Positions 1 through 11,453 of a DNA stretch of 57,278 bases are shown here, one piece after another. The stretch's first letter is position 1, and each line of letters starts with the position of its first letter. Origin of the DNA: Zygnema circumcarinatum. Lineage: Eukaryota > Streptophyta > Zygnematophyceae > Zygnematales > Zygnemataceae. Below the pieces are notes generated by a model, which searched no databases, was not told the DNA's origin, and saw nothing but the letters and a program-made list of their open reading frames with translations. The DNA is taken from assembly GCA_037447605.1 (NCBI GenBank), contig CM074813.1, forward strand, positions 1,986,211 through 2,043,488, given 5' to 3'. The translations under genes and the position numbers were made by a program.

Positions 1-79
1 CCTGCCTCCCACTCCCCCTCCCTCCCTCCTTCCCTCCCTCCCGTCCCCTAACCTTCCCCTTCCCTTTCGCCGCGCGCAG

Positions 80-281
80 AAGTTTCAGCTGCACCTGATG
101 CTGAACGCGGACCGCGAGTTTTTGGCCCAGAAGAGTGCGCCGCACCGCGACTTCTACAACGTGCGGAAAGTGGACACGCACGTGCACCACAGCGCGTGCA
201 TGAACCAGAAACACCTCCTGCGCTTCATCAAGTCCAAACTGCGCAAGGAACCCGATGAGGTCCCCCATCTCTCACTCTATC

Positions 282-343
<62 letters not shown>

Positions 344-2915
344 CCCATCCCACGTTTCTTTCTCACCCATCAGACGGCCGTCTTTTCACACCTCATGCAC
401 ACGCATGCGCTTCACCCTGTTGGGTTTGCGAAGGCGTTACAAAATACTTTTTGTTCTGTTATATTGTTTGGTGAGAGTAGATAGAAGGGCTGGATACAGT
501 GCTAGAATTTCTCTAATATGATTGGTGCAGTGGATGGGAAGGGAATTGAATGGCCGGTTCACTTTTTGTGTTTTGTCCTCCAACTTGGCTGTTGCTCAGG
601 TGGTGATTTTCAGAGATGGAAAGTATTTGACTCTCAGAGAAGTGTTCGAAAGTCTGGACCTCACAGGGTAGGCCAGCTCTATCTTACTTCCATTTTTTTT
701 CTAAAAGACCTTTTCGTCAATCAGTCTACCCCTTTGTACTGAAACAACCTAAGGTGTAAGATCAAATTTTGATCTAAGTTCAGACAGCCAAGAATAGCGA
801 GGTCTTTTCGATAAAATCTAATGTATATATTTTTTTATAATGTCTGGATTGGCGTTGGTCCCTTTTCTGCAATTACTTTCTGCTTGCAGGTATGACTTGA
901 ACGTGGATCTGCTCGATGTGCATGCGGACAAGAACACATTTCATCGATTTGACAAATTTAACCTCAAATATAACCCCTGTGGACAGAGTCGACTGAGAGA
1001 AATTTTCATCAAGCAAGACAACTTGATCCAGGGTATTTCCTTTTCCCGCCTTCTGGCTTAGGGAAGTAGTAACATTGTTACTTCCACCCTAATTCTCGCC
1101 ATGAACTACCAGGAGTGGTAGATCTCGGTCATATTGAACGCTTTTGTGTTTGTTGTTGCAGGTCGGTTTTTGGCGGAGCTTACCAAAGAGGTATTCTCTG
1201 ATCTGGGGGCTAGCAAGTATCAGGTGAATACGCACACCATGTCAATTCTTTTTGGGATTTCTTTGTATTTTTTTTCTGGGTCGGTTTACGTATTCGTCTA
1301 TATTATTTCTCATGCCGACCCTGTTCCTCAGGAGTCGCCCTTTTGGCCGATAAATTATGACTAACTAGTTGACTGCTGGTTTGAACATGGACTGACAGAT
1401 GGCTGAATACCGCATCTCGGTATATGGGCGGACGAAGAGTGAGTGGGATCAGCTGGCATCGTGGATCATAAACAACGACTTGTACAGCGAAAATGTTGTT
1501 TGGCTCATACAGGTGCTACTTCTCGACTTTCTTCAAACACCGAAAACACTAGATAGAGTCTTAACTTGGCAAAAGCTCCCAAAACCCATCTGCAGCAGAC
1601 TGCATTCCGCCAATCCACATATAATTCCTTATCCTGCATTCATCTTCCTCCATATGGCTGTTCTATGCTCATTTTGGGTACATTCTGCTGCTGCAGCTGC
1701 CTCGCCTATACAACGTTTATAAGGAAATGGGGATCGTACATTCCTTTCAGAACATACTGGACAATGTGTTTATTCCCCTTTTCGAGGTTACTGTGGACCC
1801 GTCCACCCACCCTCACCTCCATGTCTTCCTCAACCAAGTAGTGGGCTTTGACATGGTAGATGATGAGAGCAAGCCGGAACGGAGGCCCACGAAGCACATG
1901 CAAACGCCGGCTCAGTGGGATAATCCATTCAATCCCGCATACTCCTACTGGGCCTACTATGTATACGCCAACCTCTACATTCTGAATAAGGTGAATTTCA
2001 CTCCTTATTTGGAAGATTGTCTTACGATGTATTGTTCACATAATCCCTAGAACCGGGGAACTTGAGATTCCCCATCCTTAGGACCTTCTGACAAGATTGG
2101 CTCGTGGGCGGGTGATGTCCGCCTGCAGCTAAGGGAATCGAAAGGTCTTTCGATAATTAAGTTCCGGCCCCACTCTGGAGAGGTAAGCTTCTGGGTTGTG
2201 CTTCGCGAATGTTCTGTTTCTGTAAGACCTAATGTGAAGTATGCACATTTGCCATGGACCTTATTATCGCTGCGAGGCCGGGCAGGCGGGCGACATCGAC
2301 CACTTGGCCGCGACCTTCCTGCTCGCCCACAACATAGCACACGGCAACAACCTGCGCAAGTCCCCTGGTTTGCAGTACCTCTACTACCTCGCGCAGGTGC
2401 GGGAAGAAGAAGTGCTATGAAGAGTGCACACGAGGACAGCAGAGAGTGACGGAGGGCGGGGTGGGGGAGAGTGGGGAGTGGGAAGGGGGTGATGATGATG
2501 GTGAGGCTAGGGAGAAGGGAAAGGAGAGGGAAAATGCAAATTTGGAGAGGGGAGGAGTGTGGGGAAGAGGGAGAGGGAGAGGGGATAAGAGGGAGAGGAA
2601 AATACAAATCTGGGGGAGGCGGTGGGAGGGGAGAAGGAGGAGGGGAGTCATGTTGGAAAGAGAGAGAGTCTAACGCATCTCCCCTTGTGCTTTTTGTGCT
2701 TTCAGATTGGTCTTGCAATGTCGCCACTGAGCAATAATTCGCTATTTCTCGACTACCACCGAAACCCATTTCCCACCTTCTTCTCTCGCGGTTTGAACAT
2801 TTCACTCTCTACCGATGATCCCCTCCAGATTCATCTCACCAAGGAGCCGCTCGTGGAGGAGTACTCGATTGCTGCTCAGGTGTGCTCTCTCCCTTTACTT
2901 CTCTCTTTATCGCTC

Positions 2916-2946
<31 letters not shown>

Positions 2947-4227
2947 GCTCTCTCTCTCTCGCTCTCTCTCTCGCTCTCTCTCTATTTATCTCAGTGTGTG
3001 GTTTTAGAAGTATACTTGGGTAGTGGACATAGGATGTTGCTGAGGAAACGGAGCAATAGAAAGTGGTTGTGGTGAGAGGACGGGGAGGGTAGAGTTGAGA
3101 AGGGGAACGCTGACAAGAAGAGGGAGACCCATTTACCAGGGCTAAAAGGTAAAAGGGTTGAAGACTTCGTGTAATGAAAATGAGAAAGGGGGAGAGAAGA
3201 AAAAGGGGTCGATGGGAAAAAGGTGGACAGACGTGAAGTGAAGTAAGGGACAAAAAGGAAGGAGAAGGGAGCAGCAGGTCTGTTGAGGCCCTGGGCCCGG
3301 GGATTCTGGATGGGAGAGGAGGTGGGGAATGAGGTGAGTAGGAGCTGCCAAGGGAGAGAGAGGCAAAAGGTTGCTAAGGGACAACGAGGAAGTAGAGAGG
3401 ATTCAGCGGGGAATCTGTTAAGTTTAGTTGAATCGAATGGCGGAGTGGGATGGAGTGAGATTTGGGGTGAGGGGAACTTAGAGCTTCTCTTGGTGTGCTT
3501 TGATGGAAACCTCAGGTGTGGAAGCTGAGCTCCTGTGATATATGCGAAATTGCACGAAATTCCGTCTACCAATCTGGATTCTCACATTCCGTGAAGGTTG
3601 GCTCATTGTCCTTGCCTGTCCGAAGAATTAATTTGCATGTCTGTTTTCATTTCTCATATGCTGGAGTGTATGTCGCCCGCACCCCTCTCATATCTACTCT
3701 CATCTCCCACTTGGTGTCTTAACAATTCGCACTTACGTGTACCGTTACCTCCACTATCCAGTGCTCAGGTAATTGTTATTATTATTTTTTTCTTTCTCTT
3801 TCCATGCATTTCTTTTTTCCAGTACTGACGATGTTGGGCAAGGGAGGGATGTTGAATTGTATAGTCACATTGGTTGGGTCTCAACTACTACAAGAGGGGC
3901 CCCGATGGAAACGACATCCACAAAAGCAACGTGCCTCACATGCGAGTGGAGTACCGCCATGAGGTCGGAAACTATAAATCCTTCAAAAGAATTGCTTTGC
4001 TCTGCAGCGTTCCTGCAATGCAGTTTAGTCTCACGTCCTGCCTCCTTGTTGTAGGGAGGGCAAGCTTGCCACTTCAGGCCCTAAATTCTGATCCTTCTTT
4101 TGATGGAACCATTGAAGCCTTCAGAATCCTAAACCCTCACGATCTTGTCTGTTACCAGGTGTGGCAAGAGGAGCTTCAGTACGTGTATCTAGGGCACACC
4201 AAAACGCCCGAAGAGATCGATCCATAA
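80..4227 (+). CDS. AMPD: AMP deaminase, C-terminal part (5' truncated)
   Basis: The protein deaminates AMP to IMP in purine metabolism; the plant form is FAC1/AMPD. Exons: 80-259, 600-667, 890-1032, 1162-1223, 1399-1512, 1697-1990, 2129-2182, 2286-2396, 2706-2879, 3516-3596, 3865-3963, 4159-4227 (stop TAA). All junctions are GT-AG and in phase, giving 482 residues that align with plant AMP deaminase from memory with almost no gaps. The metal-binding THVHHSAC segment is in exon 1, [14 protein letters not shown] in exon 3, and the catalytic SLSTDDP stretch in the exon starting at 2706. The N-terminal part (membrane anchor and regulatory region in plant enzymes) lies upstream of the window. An AG acceptor at 78-79 shows that base 80 is an internal exon start. 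The product name is very secure; exon edges are secure to within a few bases. Confidence 0.96.
284..352 (+). repeat. CT microsatellite in AMP deaminase intron 1
   Basis: Nearly pure (CT)n run just downstream of the 5' splice site at 260. Similar CT or CCCTCT tracts occur in other introns of this window. Simple repeat with no visible coding content. Confidence 0.9.
2440..2670 (+). repeat. purine-rich (GGGAGA)n tract in AMP deaminase intron 8
   Basis: Almost exclusively A and G on the sense strand between the exons ending at 2396 and starting at 2706. The proline-rich frames read on the opposite strand are artefacts of this composition. Confidence 0.85.
2880..3515 (+). repeat. CT tract followed by purine-rich tract, AMP deaminase intron 9
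   Basis: The first part of this 636-base intron, about 2885-2990, is a CT/CG-interrupted microsatellite. The rest, about 3060-3480, is strongly purine-rich. Pyrimidine and purine blocks on one strand could pair with each other. Nothing in it looks coding. Confidence 0.75.
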
Positions 4228-5108
4228 AATACTCAGCACGTTTTCAGCCCAGAATTCAAAATAACCTCATTCGCGGTGATAACCTTTTGTTCAATTGCGC
4301 AAATGGTAAATGTACCAAGCACGGAAGCTTCCAATTGGCTGAGAGCCCCTCACATAGAATAGGGTACTTTGACTCGTTTTGGCCGCCTAGATCGGGAAGG
4401 TTCAGTTTGGCCGCTTAGCTTGAGATTGGCATTACAAATGTGGCAGTACAAAGTTGTTTTTTGTAGGTGGATGATTTGTACGGGTTAGCTTTACGGGTTG
4501 CTGTTGATCCGCAGCAAGATGGGTTATTGGAGCATGTGAAATGACGCGTTGGCCGAATGCCTCGGAAAAGAATACTATTGTATCTTATGGCTTCAAGACT
4601 ATCTCTATCCTGCTTCTCCATACACCCCTCTCTGTCCCACCCCTCCCTCTCTCCCACCCCTCTCCCCCACTCTCCCCCACTTTCCCCCTCTCTCCCCCAC
4701 TCTCCCCCACTTTCCCCCTCTCTCCCCCACTCCCCCACTCCCCCACCCCCCCTCTCCCATCCTCCTCCTTCCTAGCGCATCCCTCCATCCACCTCAGAAC
4801 ATGACAGCCCTACAACTGGCATCAAGGTGAAAAGGATGAATCTCTACGAACTGCAGGCCTCAAAGAAGTGAAGGATCTCCTTTCTCACTCGCTTCTAGGT
4901 TTCATCTATACATGTCTTCGCCGTGAAATAAACATATATCTGCGGTGTAAAATGAACCGCTCGAACCTCGCTCTCTCTTTCGCCCCTCGTTCTCCTACAT
5001 AGACTCTCATCTATCTAAGTACATTACGATTCCTAGCCCCTATCCAAGAAAAAACTTAATCGAGAAACAAGAATGAAAGAACCGCCATCCTCGAAACAGT
5101 ATCGGAGC
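4228..5108. other. intergenic region between convergent AMP deaminase and F-box genes
   Basis: Holds both 3' untranslated regions. A CCCCACTCTCCC-type low-complexity tract runs from about 4619 to 4760. An AATAAA-like signal lies at about 4926-4931, in the orientation of the AMP deaminase gene, roughly 700 bases after its stop, so the 3' UTR may be long or spliced. No ORF here resembles a protein. Confidence 0.6.
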
Positions 5109-6431
5109 TTAGCTCGGTGGGCCAGGAAGCAAAAAATTGACGCCGGAATGGAGGCGCTGAAACTCAATGAATGCACAAAAGAACCCCCAGTCCACGGTTT
5201 CGGGCGCAGGCTGACTATCATCTTGGAGATAGATCCCAAGCACCTTCAAGTTAGACTGCCAAGCTAGGAACTGCCCGAGAAGTTTCGCCACTGAAGTGTC
5301 GAACGTTTGAAACCCCAAATGAAGCTCCTCGAGACTGTTCGATGCCCCACTCGCCTTGCTCGACTCAAATCCTAATTCCGGCAGACGAGCCGTAATATCC
5401 GCACCTATATGGGCAAACTTCAGGTATTCGGACAGGCCAAAAAAATGGTTTAACATTTCAAGCGGGCATGGCGCCTGATTCTCATCTTCCTGCAGACTCA
5501 CGTTCTCCAAAACTAGCTTCTTAAGACTTGAACTTTTCGCCAAAAGCGCTCTGACAGGCCCCCACTCCTGCCGCATTGCGTGACTTTCTTCGCCCCGCAG
5601 ATAAAGGACTTCCAGCGAGGGCAACTTCTCTTTGTTAATCTGCAAAGAAGTTTCCGACTGTCCTAAAATCTTCAAAACTTTCAAAGCTGCAGCATCCTCC
5701 AGAACCACGTTCCGCGTGTCTCGCAGCTCCAGTTCTCGCAAATTGGGAGCGTTTATCACAATATTTTCAAGTTCCTCCGGGCAGAAATCCTCCTCCGCTG
5801 TTTGAGGGCCCCTGTGCAGCTTCTTCAACGACTGTGAGGACACTACGGGCAGAAATAGTCCCACCACGTTTCCGAGCTGCAAAGTCTCCAGTCTAGGGCA
5901 CAGTTTCACCAACCCATCCAACTGGTTATCAGTAACACACAACCCTAACCCTAAACTTAGGGTTTGCAAATTGGCCAGCGGCCGACATTTCTTGTCCAAA
6001 TCCTCGTCTTGAATGGTCCCTCCCAGAAGCTCCAGCCTCACCAAGTTCCTGAAAAGCGACAGCTGCCGAATGCGGTGCAAGTCCCACGGAAACCGGTTGC
6101 AGAAATGCAGCGACAAATGCTGCAGAGAAGGAGACGTGTGCATGGCCCAGGCCGCCAGCACGGCTGCGCTGAACGAGGAGTCTGTGAGAGGGTCCTTGAA
6201 CTTGAGCACCTCCAAATTCTCACTGTCGAGGACCATCTTCGTGACCACGAGCTCCTCGTCCGCGTCCTCCACGCCCAGGCCGCTCATGTCGAACACGAGC
6301 TCGCGGGCATGGCGGGATGCTTCTGCGAAGGTGCGGGAGACGATGGAGCAGGAGAGAACGTCAGCTGCGGACCCGAGGAAGGAGAGGATGTGGCTGATCA
6401 GGCTCTGCGGGAGGCGCTGAAAGGGGTCCAT
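5109..6431 (-). CDS. F-box / leucine-rich repeat protein
   Basis: Single-exon gene for a 440-residue protein, probably the substrate adaptor of an SCF E3 ubiquitin ligase. The N-terminus (MDPFQRLPQSLISHILSFLG, then DVLSCSIVSRTF) is a clear F-box at about residues 5-45. Irregular leucine-rich repeats follow (NLVRLELLGG, NLQTLSLGLGL, RLETLQLGNV, NLRELELRD, SLEVLYLRG, SLKKLVLENV, SLEELHLGF, NLKVLGIYL). The overall pattern resembles plant proteins of the At1g67190 type, from memory. I chose the ATG at 6431 because the F-box begins there. An in-frame extension to 6605 exists, but it reads (LS)n from a GAGAGG tract and is probably untranslated. The protein ends at the stop at 5109, where the gene converges on AMP deaminase. 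The target substrate cannot be inferred. Confidence 0.9.
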   Translation of the reverse strand: MDPFQRLPQSLISHILSFLGSAADVLSCSIVSRTFAEASRHARELVFDMSGLGVEDADEELVVTKMVLDSENLEVLKFKDPLTDSSFSAAVLAAWAMHTSPSLQHLSLHFCNRFPWDLHRIRQLSLFRNLVRLELLGGTIQDEDLDKKCRPLANLQTLSLGLGLCVTDNQLDGLVKLCPRLETLQLGNVVGLFLPVVSSQSLKKLHRGPQTAEEDFCPEELENIVINAPNLRELELRDTRNVVLEDAAALKVLKILGQSETSLQINKEKLPSLEVLYLRGEESHAMRQEWGPVRALLAKSSSLKKLVLENVSLQEDENQAPCPLEMLNHFFGLSEYLKFAHIGADITARLPELGFESSKASGASNSLEELHLGFQTFDTSVAKLLGQFLAWQSNLKVLGIYLQDDSQPAPETVDWGFFCAFIEFQRLHSGVNFLLPGPPS

Positions 6432-7510
6432 GGGAGGCGGAGAGAGGGAGAGGGAGAGGGAGAGGGAGAGGGAGAGCGAATGCTGAAGGGAGAGCAGAGG
6501 GAGCGAGAGGGGGAAGACGGAGGGAGTGCGGGAGGAAGACCAGAGGGGGGAGCGGACCGGCCAAGCCTGTTCGTACAACGTGAAAATTGTCCCGTTGAAG
6601 GGCATCCGTACAGTGTCGACCGTACAAATTTCGACTTCTTCTGTTCCTCGTGGTTTCTAGTTTCGTTTCGTGGTTTTTGGTAATTGGCTTGTCATGGTTG
6701 CGAGGTTTTCTGCTATCCCTGACTTGTCCAATATTTACTTTCGTTTTCGCAGGTCATCTTTTATTGGATTGCATAGCTAGTTTTTTTTTGTTTTTTTTTT
6801 TTTCAATAGCTACTTACTTTCGTCCAATACTCGGTGGCATTTCTCGTTTAAAAGTATTCCCAGCAGAGGTTTCTTAGCCTGGTCGCCTTTCTTTCTTCTC
6901 AGTGCCTTACTTTTTCGCTTTCGATGGCTTTCTGTTTCCCCCAACCTTTTCTCCGCTGGTCTTTATTGTCTTATGGGGAAACCACTGAGAAAATGGACCC
7001 AGAAATCACAAGGCAAAAACAAAAAAAAGGGAACCACACGTGAAATAGAAAAGGACCATCTAGAACTCTTGCATACAAAATCAAGATCAATTTAATGAAC
7101 CTACTTAATATTACAGTGCTAATTTCAATACATCATGTACCACATCTGTACGCAGTAGCACATGAAGCCTCATAGAAACCCGAGATTATAATTTCCTTTC
7201 CATTGGCCAAACTCTTCTGAACCTTCCACAGCGGAGCCTGAATTTAAGTCATCTCTGGTCGTGGTCGGCCGCACCCTGTAGCTGAAGGCAGCAAAACGGC
7301 AAGGCCGAGGTTCGGTGAGAGAGCTTGGCGCGGCCGGGGGGGGGAGGGGGGGAGGGAGACCGGGAAACCTAAGGAGACCGGGAAAAAATTTCAAGCTGAG
7401 TTTTGGCGTCCTTTCACTGACAGTAGAACGAACATACGGAGGTGAGAGAGCAGCGGGCGAGACAGAGACTGTGAAGGAGAGAGAGAGAGGAGAGAGGAGA
7501 GGGTGGGGGT
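6432..7510. other. intergenic: F-box upstream region and rhomboid 3' region
   Basis: Begins with a GGGAGA simple repeat at 6440-6477, probably F-box 5' UTR. A T-rich stretch follows at about 6780-6805, then A/T-rich sequence to about 7140. A G/A-rich block at about 7310-7500 adjoins the rhomboid stop codon. I see no further gene. Confidence 0.6.
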
Positions 7511-10500
7511 TCAGAATCGTCTGAGTTTGACAAGAGCCCAAGCAAGGAAGCCGGTGAAAGCCCCCCCGAGATGCGCTGCGTGGCCGATGCTCGCATTCTG
7601 GCCCCCCTCCGTACATACATAGGGGAGTGCACGAAACAAGTCAAGCTAACGCGTTGTATTCTATGGCTGCCACCTCACACAAAGCATGTTTGAGATCACT
7701 CTGGACCGCCCAATGAGCGCAACACAGCGAGACATGAATGTAAAAGGTGCGAGCATGGACACCGAAATGCCTCACCGTATTAGTTACGTTGTAAAAGTCG
7801 TGCAGGATAAAGCCCAGACCCTGCATGCATATACGATGGGTTCACCAAAACTATGAGAGCAGGGCTGCCCAAATGATAGGAATCTAGCGAACGCAGGGAA
7901 CCTGACGACGAGGCGTGTTGGTCGCACAAAGAGCATAGTCACACGTGTGCTGGATTTGAAGCATAAAGTGATCATTGCAATATATAGTTTTCCGGCTTTG
8001 AAATGGTGGTACATATTGTCTTGACACGAAACTTTGAAAACAAAAAAGAATAATGGAACGAAACAGGCAGCAGACTGAAAGGGACGCTTCTGAAAGGGTC
8101 TAGAACGAACATGTAAGTGATTAATTACGGCCGTTGTGGTTAAAGGATGGTGGAAAGGCCTGCTTACCACAGCAATGGCTGGAAGAGGGATGAAGAAGTT
8201 GATGTAAATGATGCGAGTTGGAAACAAGAGGCACTGCATCAGCACGATGGCGTTGACTGCTCCACTCGCACCCTAACATAAAAAAAAGGCAGAAAGGACT
8301 CAGCATTTAAGTCCACCATCCACCAATCTAAGCAGAGACCACCAACAACTGCATGCCAGCTAGAATATACATGCGACCCTAAAAGCCCTATCATGCTTCA
8401 AAACATTGGCTTCAGTACTTTACCCCAGGAACTAAATTCTGTGGGGGAAACTGGCAAAATTGTGAAAAAGAAATGAAGGAGAAATAATGGATTTACGAGT
8501 GCAGGAATGTCTAGGTATTGACGTCCCCCCAAAGAATATTGCCTTCGTTTCATCTGCATCCAGCTCAGAGGAAAAAATCATTTGAAACAACTCAATATCC
8601 TCACTTTCTCTGATCATGAAGCTTGAAAGCTATGAAACATCATCATGAATGGAGAACACAGTAAAAGACAGAACATAGAAATGAGAAATATCTAGCATCT
8701 GTGCCCAAAGATTTGAGAATACCAACCTGTGACTCGTTCACATACTTAACATATGCTAAATGGCAGAGAGAGGCTCCCAGTCCGCCCACTAAGTAGAGGC
8801 CCAACAAGTAGTTCGCCCCAAATAACCGAGCGATCTGCAGCAGCAACTTTCCGAATGCAGGATCAACCTCACTTCAAAAATCAGACAAAGAGGGAAGTCG
8901 GGCGGGGGAGGATGGAGGAAACCGAGCTTTTGCAATAGATTCTGAGGGGAATAATGGAAGTATTGGACAGACAACAGAAGGGAAGCAGGAGGCAGTGAGT
9001 AGAGAAAATACTCCTTCCCCTCCCTTCCACCTTTGATTTTTTTTTCTGCTTCTCACATTTCCAATGAGAACACATGATTTTCCCGTCCTAGCACCCTTCC
9101 TCAGCATCCCTATTCCCTCTTCGTCCCTCACCTTTCCCTCCACCGACTCCCTCTCGTCTCCCATTTTCCGTCCCCCACTCACTCCTCTCCTTCCCCTCGT
9201 CCCTTCTCCCTCTCTCTTTTTCCCTTTCCCTTCGCATTAACCCTCCCCCTCCTCCCTCCCACAGTGAAGCGGCAAATGCAGCACAAACCTCTGTCCCAAA
9301 GTAGTACAGGCCGATCATGTTGGCCGCCAGATGGTAGGGCTCGCGATGGCTGAACGCGCTCGTCAGCAGAGTGTGCCACCGCCCGCTGGACACACTCTCA
9401 TAAGATATCTGCTCTGCTCAAAAAGAGCACTTGTAAATTGGGCAGAAATTACAAGGGGCAACACGGGGTTTCAGTCTGATTGATGAAAAAGAGCCTTGCC
9501 CTGAAAAGCTTAAATGCATAGCTTCAATTGCTTTCTGTAAGAGTCTACAATCCTTGCTTTATTCTTCCATTTTCAGCATTGTTTTGCATACCGTGAAATT
9601 TCTTCGCATGAAACCGGTATCAACAACTTGCCAGGCAGAGAATACTGCAACATTTGTGAGGATAAGGCCCCATACTGTCTCGGTTTCTCTTCTGCAAAAG
9701 ATCGTAGAACACAGAACATACCTTCGCAGTTTAACTAACCTTCAAAACTGGACACGCTCAACAAAGAGCTCACTGGGGTTCGACATACGACATGGAGAAA
9801 CACGTACACAAGTTGCTGATTCAAGGACCGACGGAATCGTTTTTTGAGAAGCAAAAAAAAATTACTGAGGGCAGACGAACTCATCTTTAAATATACCATC
9901 ATTACTCCTACTCTTACTCATACTCCTGCATGCACGCTGGTTTATTCCAGTTTGATAAAGCAAGTTCAGAAGCAACGCTGTGGAAATTTGAATCCTGCCT
10001 TTTGGTAATAACGATTAAACGGATTCAAACGATTACTTTAGTTTTGAGCAAATGAGTGAACACCTTGTCGTATATGCGAAATTTCAGTATTTTAGTGTTC
10101 AATGGCGCAGGAACAATTTTATGTGCAAAAGCATTGGAAAAATGGGAAAAAAAGAGACAAATTGACAGGCAATGTCAAAGACATTTAATAAAATTAAACT
10201 CTAATAATGCTGAGGTTAAGCCACAAGAAATTTAAATAACACGCGTCCTATGGCTGTGCAACCTGCACGGCTACAAAAAGAGACGATAAAAGTACCCGAA
10301 GCTCCTGCGAAAAGAGAGCGAGCCGTAAGGAGCGCGCTGAGCCATCGCTGAATTCCCTCCGCGGAATAAGCGGAGGGCGCTTTCTCTCCCTCGCGCCGCC
10401 ACATGGTAGAACGCCACTCGCCGCCGCAGCCTAATTATCTCCTCTGACGCCCGCACAGGGCGGGGATCACGAGCGAAGCCTTGAAGCTCCCGCCATGGAT

Positions 10501-10669
10501 GCCACGTCGGCCTTGTTGACGAGGCATGGTGTGGAGAAAAAGGAGCTTGCAACCTGCAGGAGGGCGGTGCTGCCAAGGCGGATAGCTTCGAAGGAAATGC
10601 GGGAGATAAGGCGGCGCGAAGAGAGCAGCAGAAAGCTCTGCGAAGGACAGACGCAGCCATGGCCGCCAT
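7511..10669 (-). CDS. rhomboid-family intramembrane serine protease
   Basis: Protease that cleaves substrates within the membrane; probably the mitochondrial/PARL-like plant branch (RBL12 type). Minus-strand exons: 10669-10296, 9691-9592, 9408-9289, 8834-8727, 8272-8168, 7820-7776, 7606-7511 (stop TGA). Every phase agrees, giving 315 residues. Residues 1 to about 60 are rich in A, R and S with few acids, as in an organelle transit peptide. The first membrane helix is in exon 2 (WGLILTNVAVFSAWQ). Exon 3 holds the conserved RWHTLLTSAFSH...HLAANMIGLYYFG. Exon 5 opens with GASGAV (catalytic Ser about 237). The last exon holds GHAAHLGGAF (catalytic His about 293) and ends in a short basic tail. 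Exon 6 is only 45 bases. The start is the first ATG of MAAMAASVLRR; a longer in-frame ORF upstream is thought to be UTR. Confidence 0.93.
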
Positions 10670-11453
10670 GGCTGCTGGCCCTGCTCTGGGAGCGCGGAGC
10701 CATAGCGATTGCCAACTGGCAGCGACGCTGCCCGTCGGAGACACTGCTGGGGTTCGTACGTCATGCTGACGTCTGCATGGTGCAAATGCATAGGGTAGCG
10801 CATGGGTGCATGGATGCATGGCATGTGTGTCGATGTGCATGTATGTGAGTGCTCATGGCGTGATGATGCCCATCCAGTCATCCATTGAAAAGGGATTTCC
10901 TAACATCATGGCATGATCCCTTGCCTCGAGTTATGTTATGTGATCTTTAAAACATCGCAAAAGTCGAACCATTTGGATAGGCAAAACAATGGAATGTCTG
11001 CAAAGTAGTGGATTCAACGATTGATAACTATTGTTAAATATTGCATCCATTTCTTACTACTAGTCACAACAATTGTCTGCCAATGGATGCCAATGGGACT
11101 GCTGAGCGGGGGACCCAGCCAACCACTGCCCATGGTTGGAGCGTTAATCAGCGGGCCTAGCCAATGACTGCCAATGGTCGAAACCATTGGATAAAATGGT
11201 AGCCAACCATTGGCATGTTGGCCATGTTGGCACATTGCTGTTGACATGTTGGCCATGTTTGCCATGTTGCCATTATGGCATGTTGGCATGATGCCACCCA
11301 TGGCACAATATCGCATCGAATCCCCATCCTTGTCCATATCGAGTGGCGATATATTGGCGCATGTCGGCAAGTGCAGTGCGAGCGCGGGAGGGCGCCAGTG
11401 GAGGAAGGGGCGGGGGAGAGCGAGGCGCTGGTGCGGAGAGGAGCGAATGAGTC
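10670..11453. promoter_or_regulatory. shared upstream region of divergent rhomboid and AIM24 genes
   Basis: The 784 bases between two divergent start codons should contain both promoters. Seen here: CATG-rich sequence at about 10790-10870, then a block at about 11075-11300 full of CCAATGG/CCATTGG and CATGTTGGC words in both orientations. That block resembles, in degenerate form, the CCAATGG-rich element at 30639-31140. I see no clear TATA box. Confidence 0.4.
11075..11300. repeat. degenerate CCAATGG / CATGTTGGC repeat block
   Basis: Words such as CCAATGG, CCATTGG, GCATGTTGGC and CCATGTTGG recur many times in both orientations, spaced irregularly by roughly 10-40 bases. It could be a decayed inverted-repeat element or an expanded CCAAT-like upstream sequence. 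Confidence 0.5.

Noticed and set aside
2047-2805. 252-codon minus-strand ORF within AMP deaminase
   Set aside because: Proline/serine-rich translation of an antisense purine tract spanning three real exons.
5940-5965. CCCTAACCCTAA telomere-like sequence
   Set aside because: It encodes LSLGLGL in a leucine-rich repeat of the F-box protein and is only two units long.
6432-6605. N-terminal extension of the F-box protein by 58 residues
   Set aside because: It consists largely of an LS dipeptide run encoded by a GGGAGA simple repeat; the F-box starts right after the ATG at 6431.
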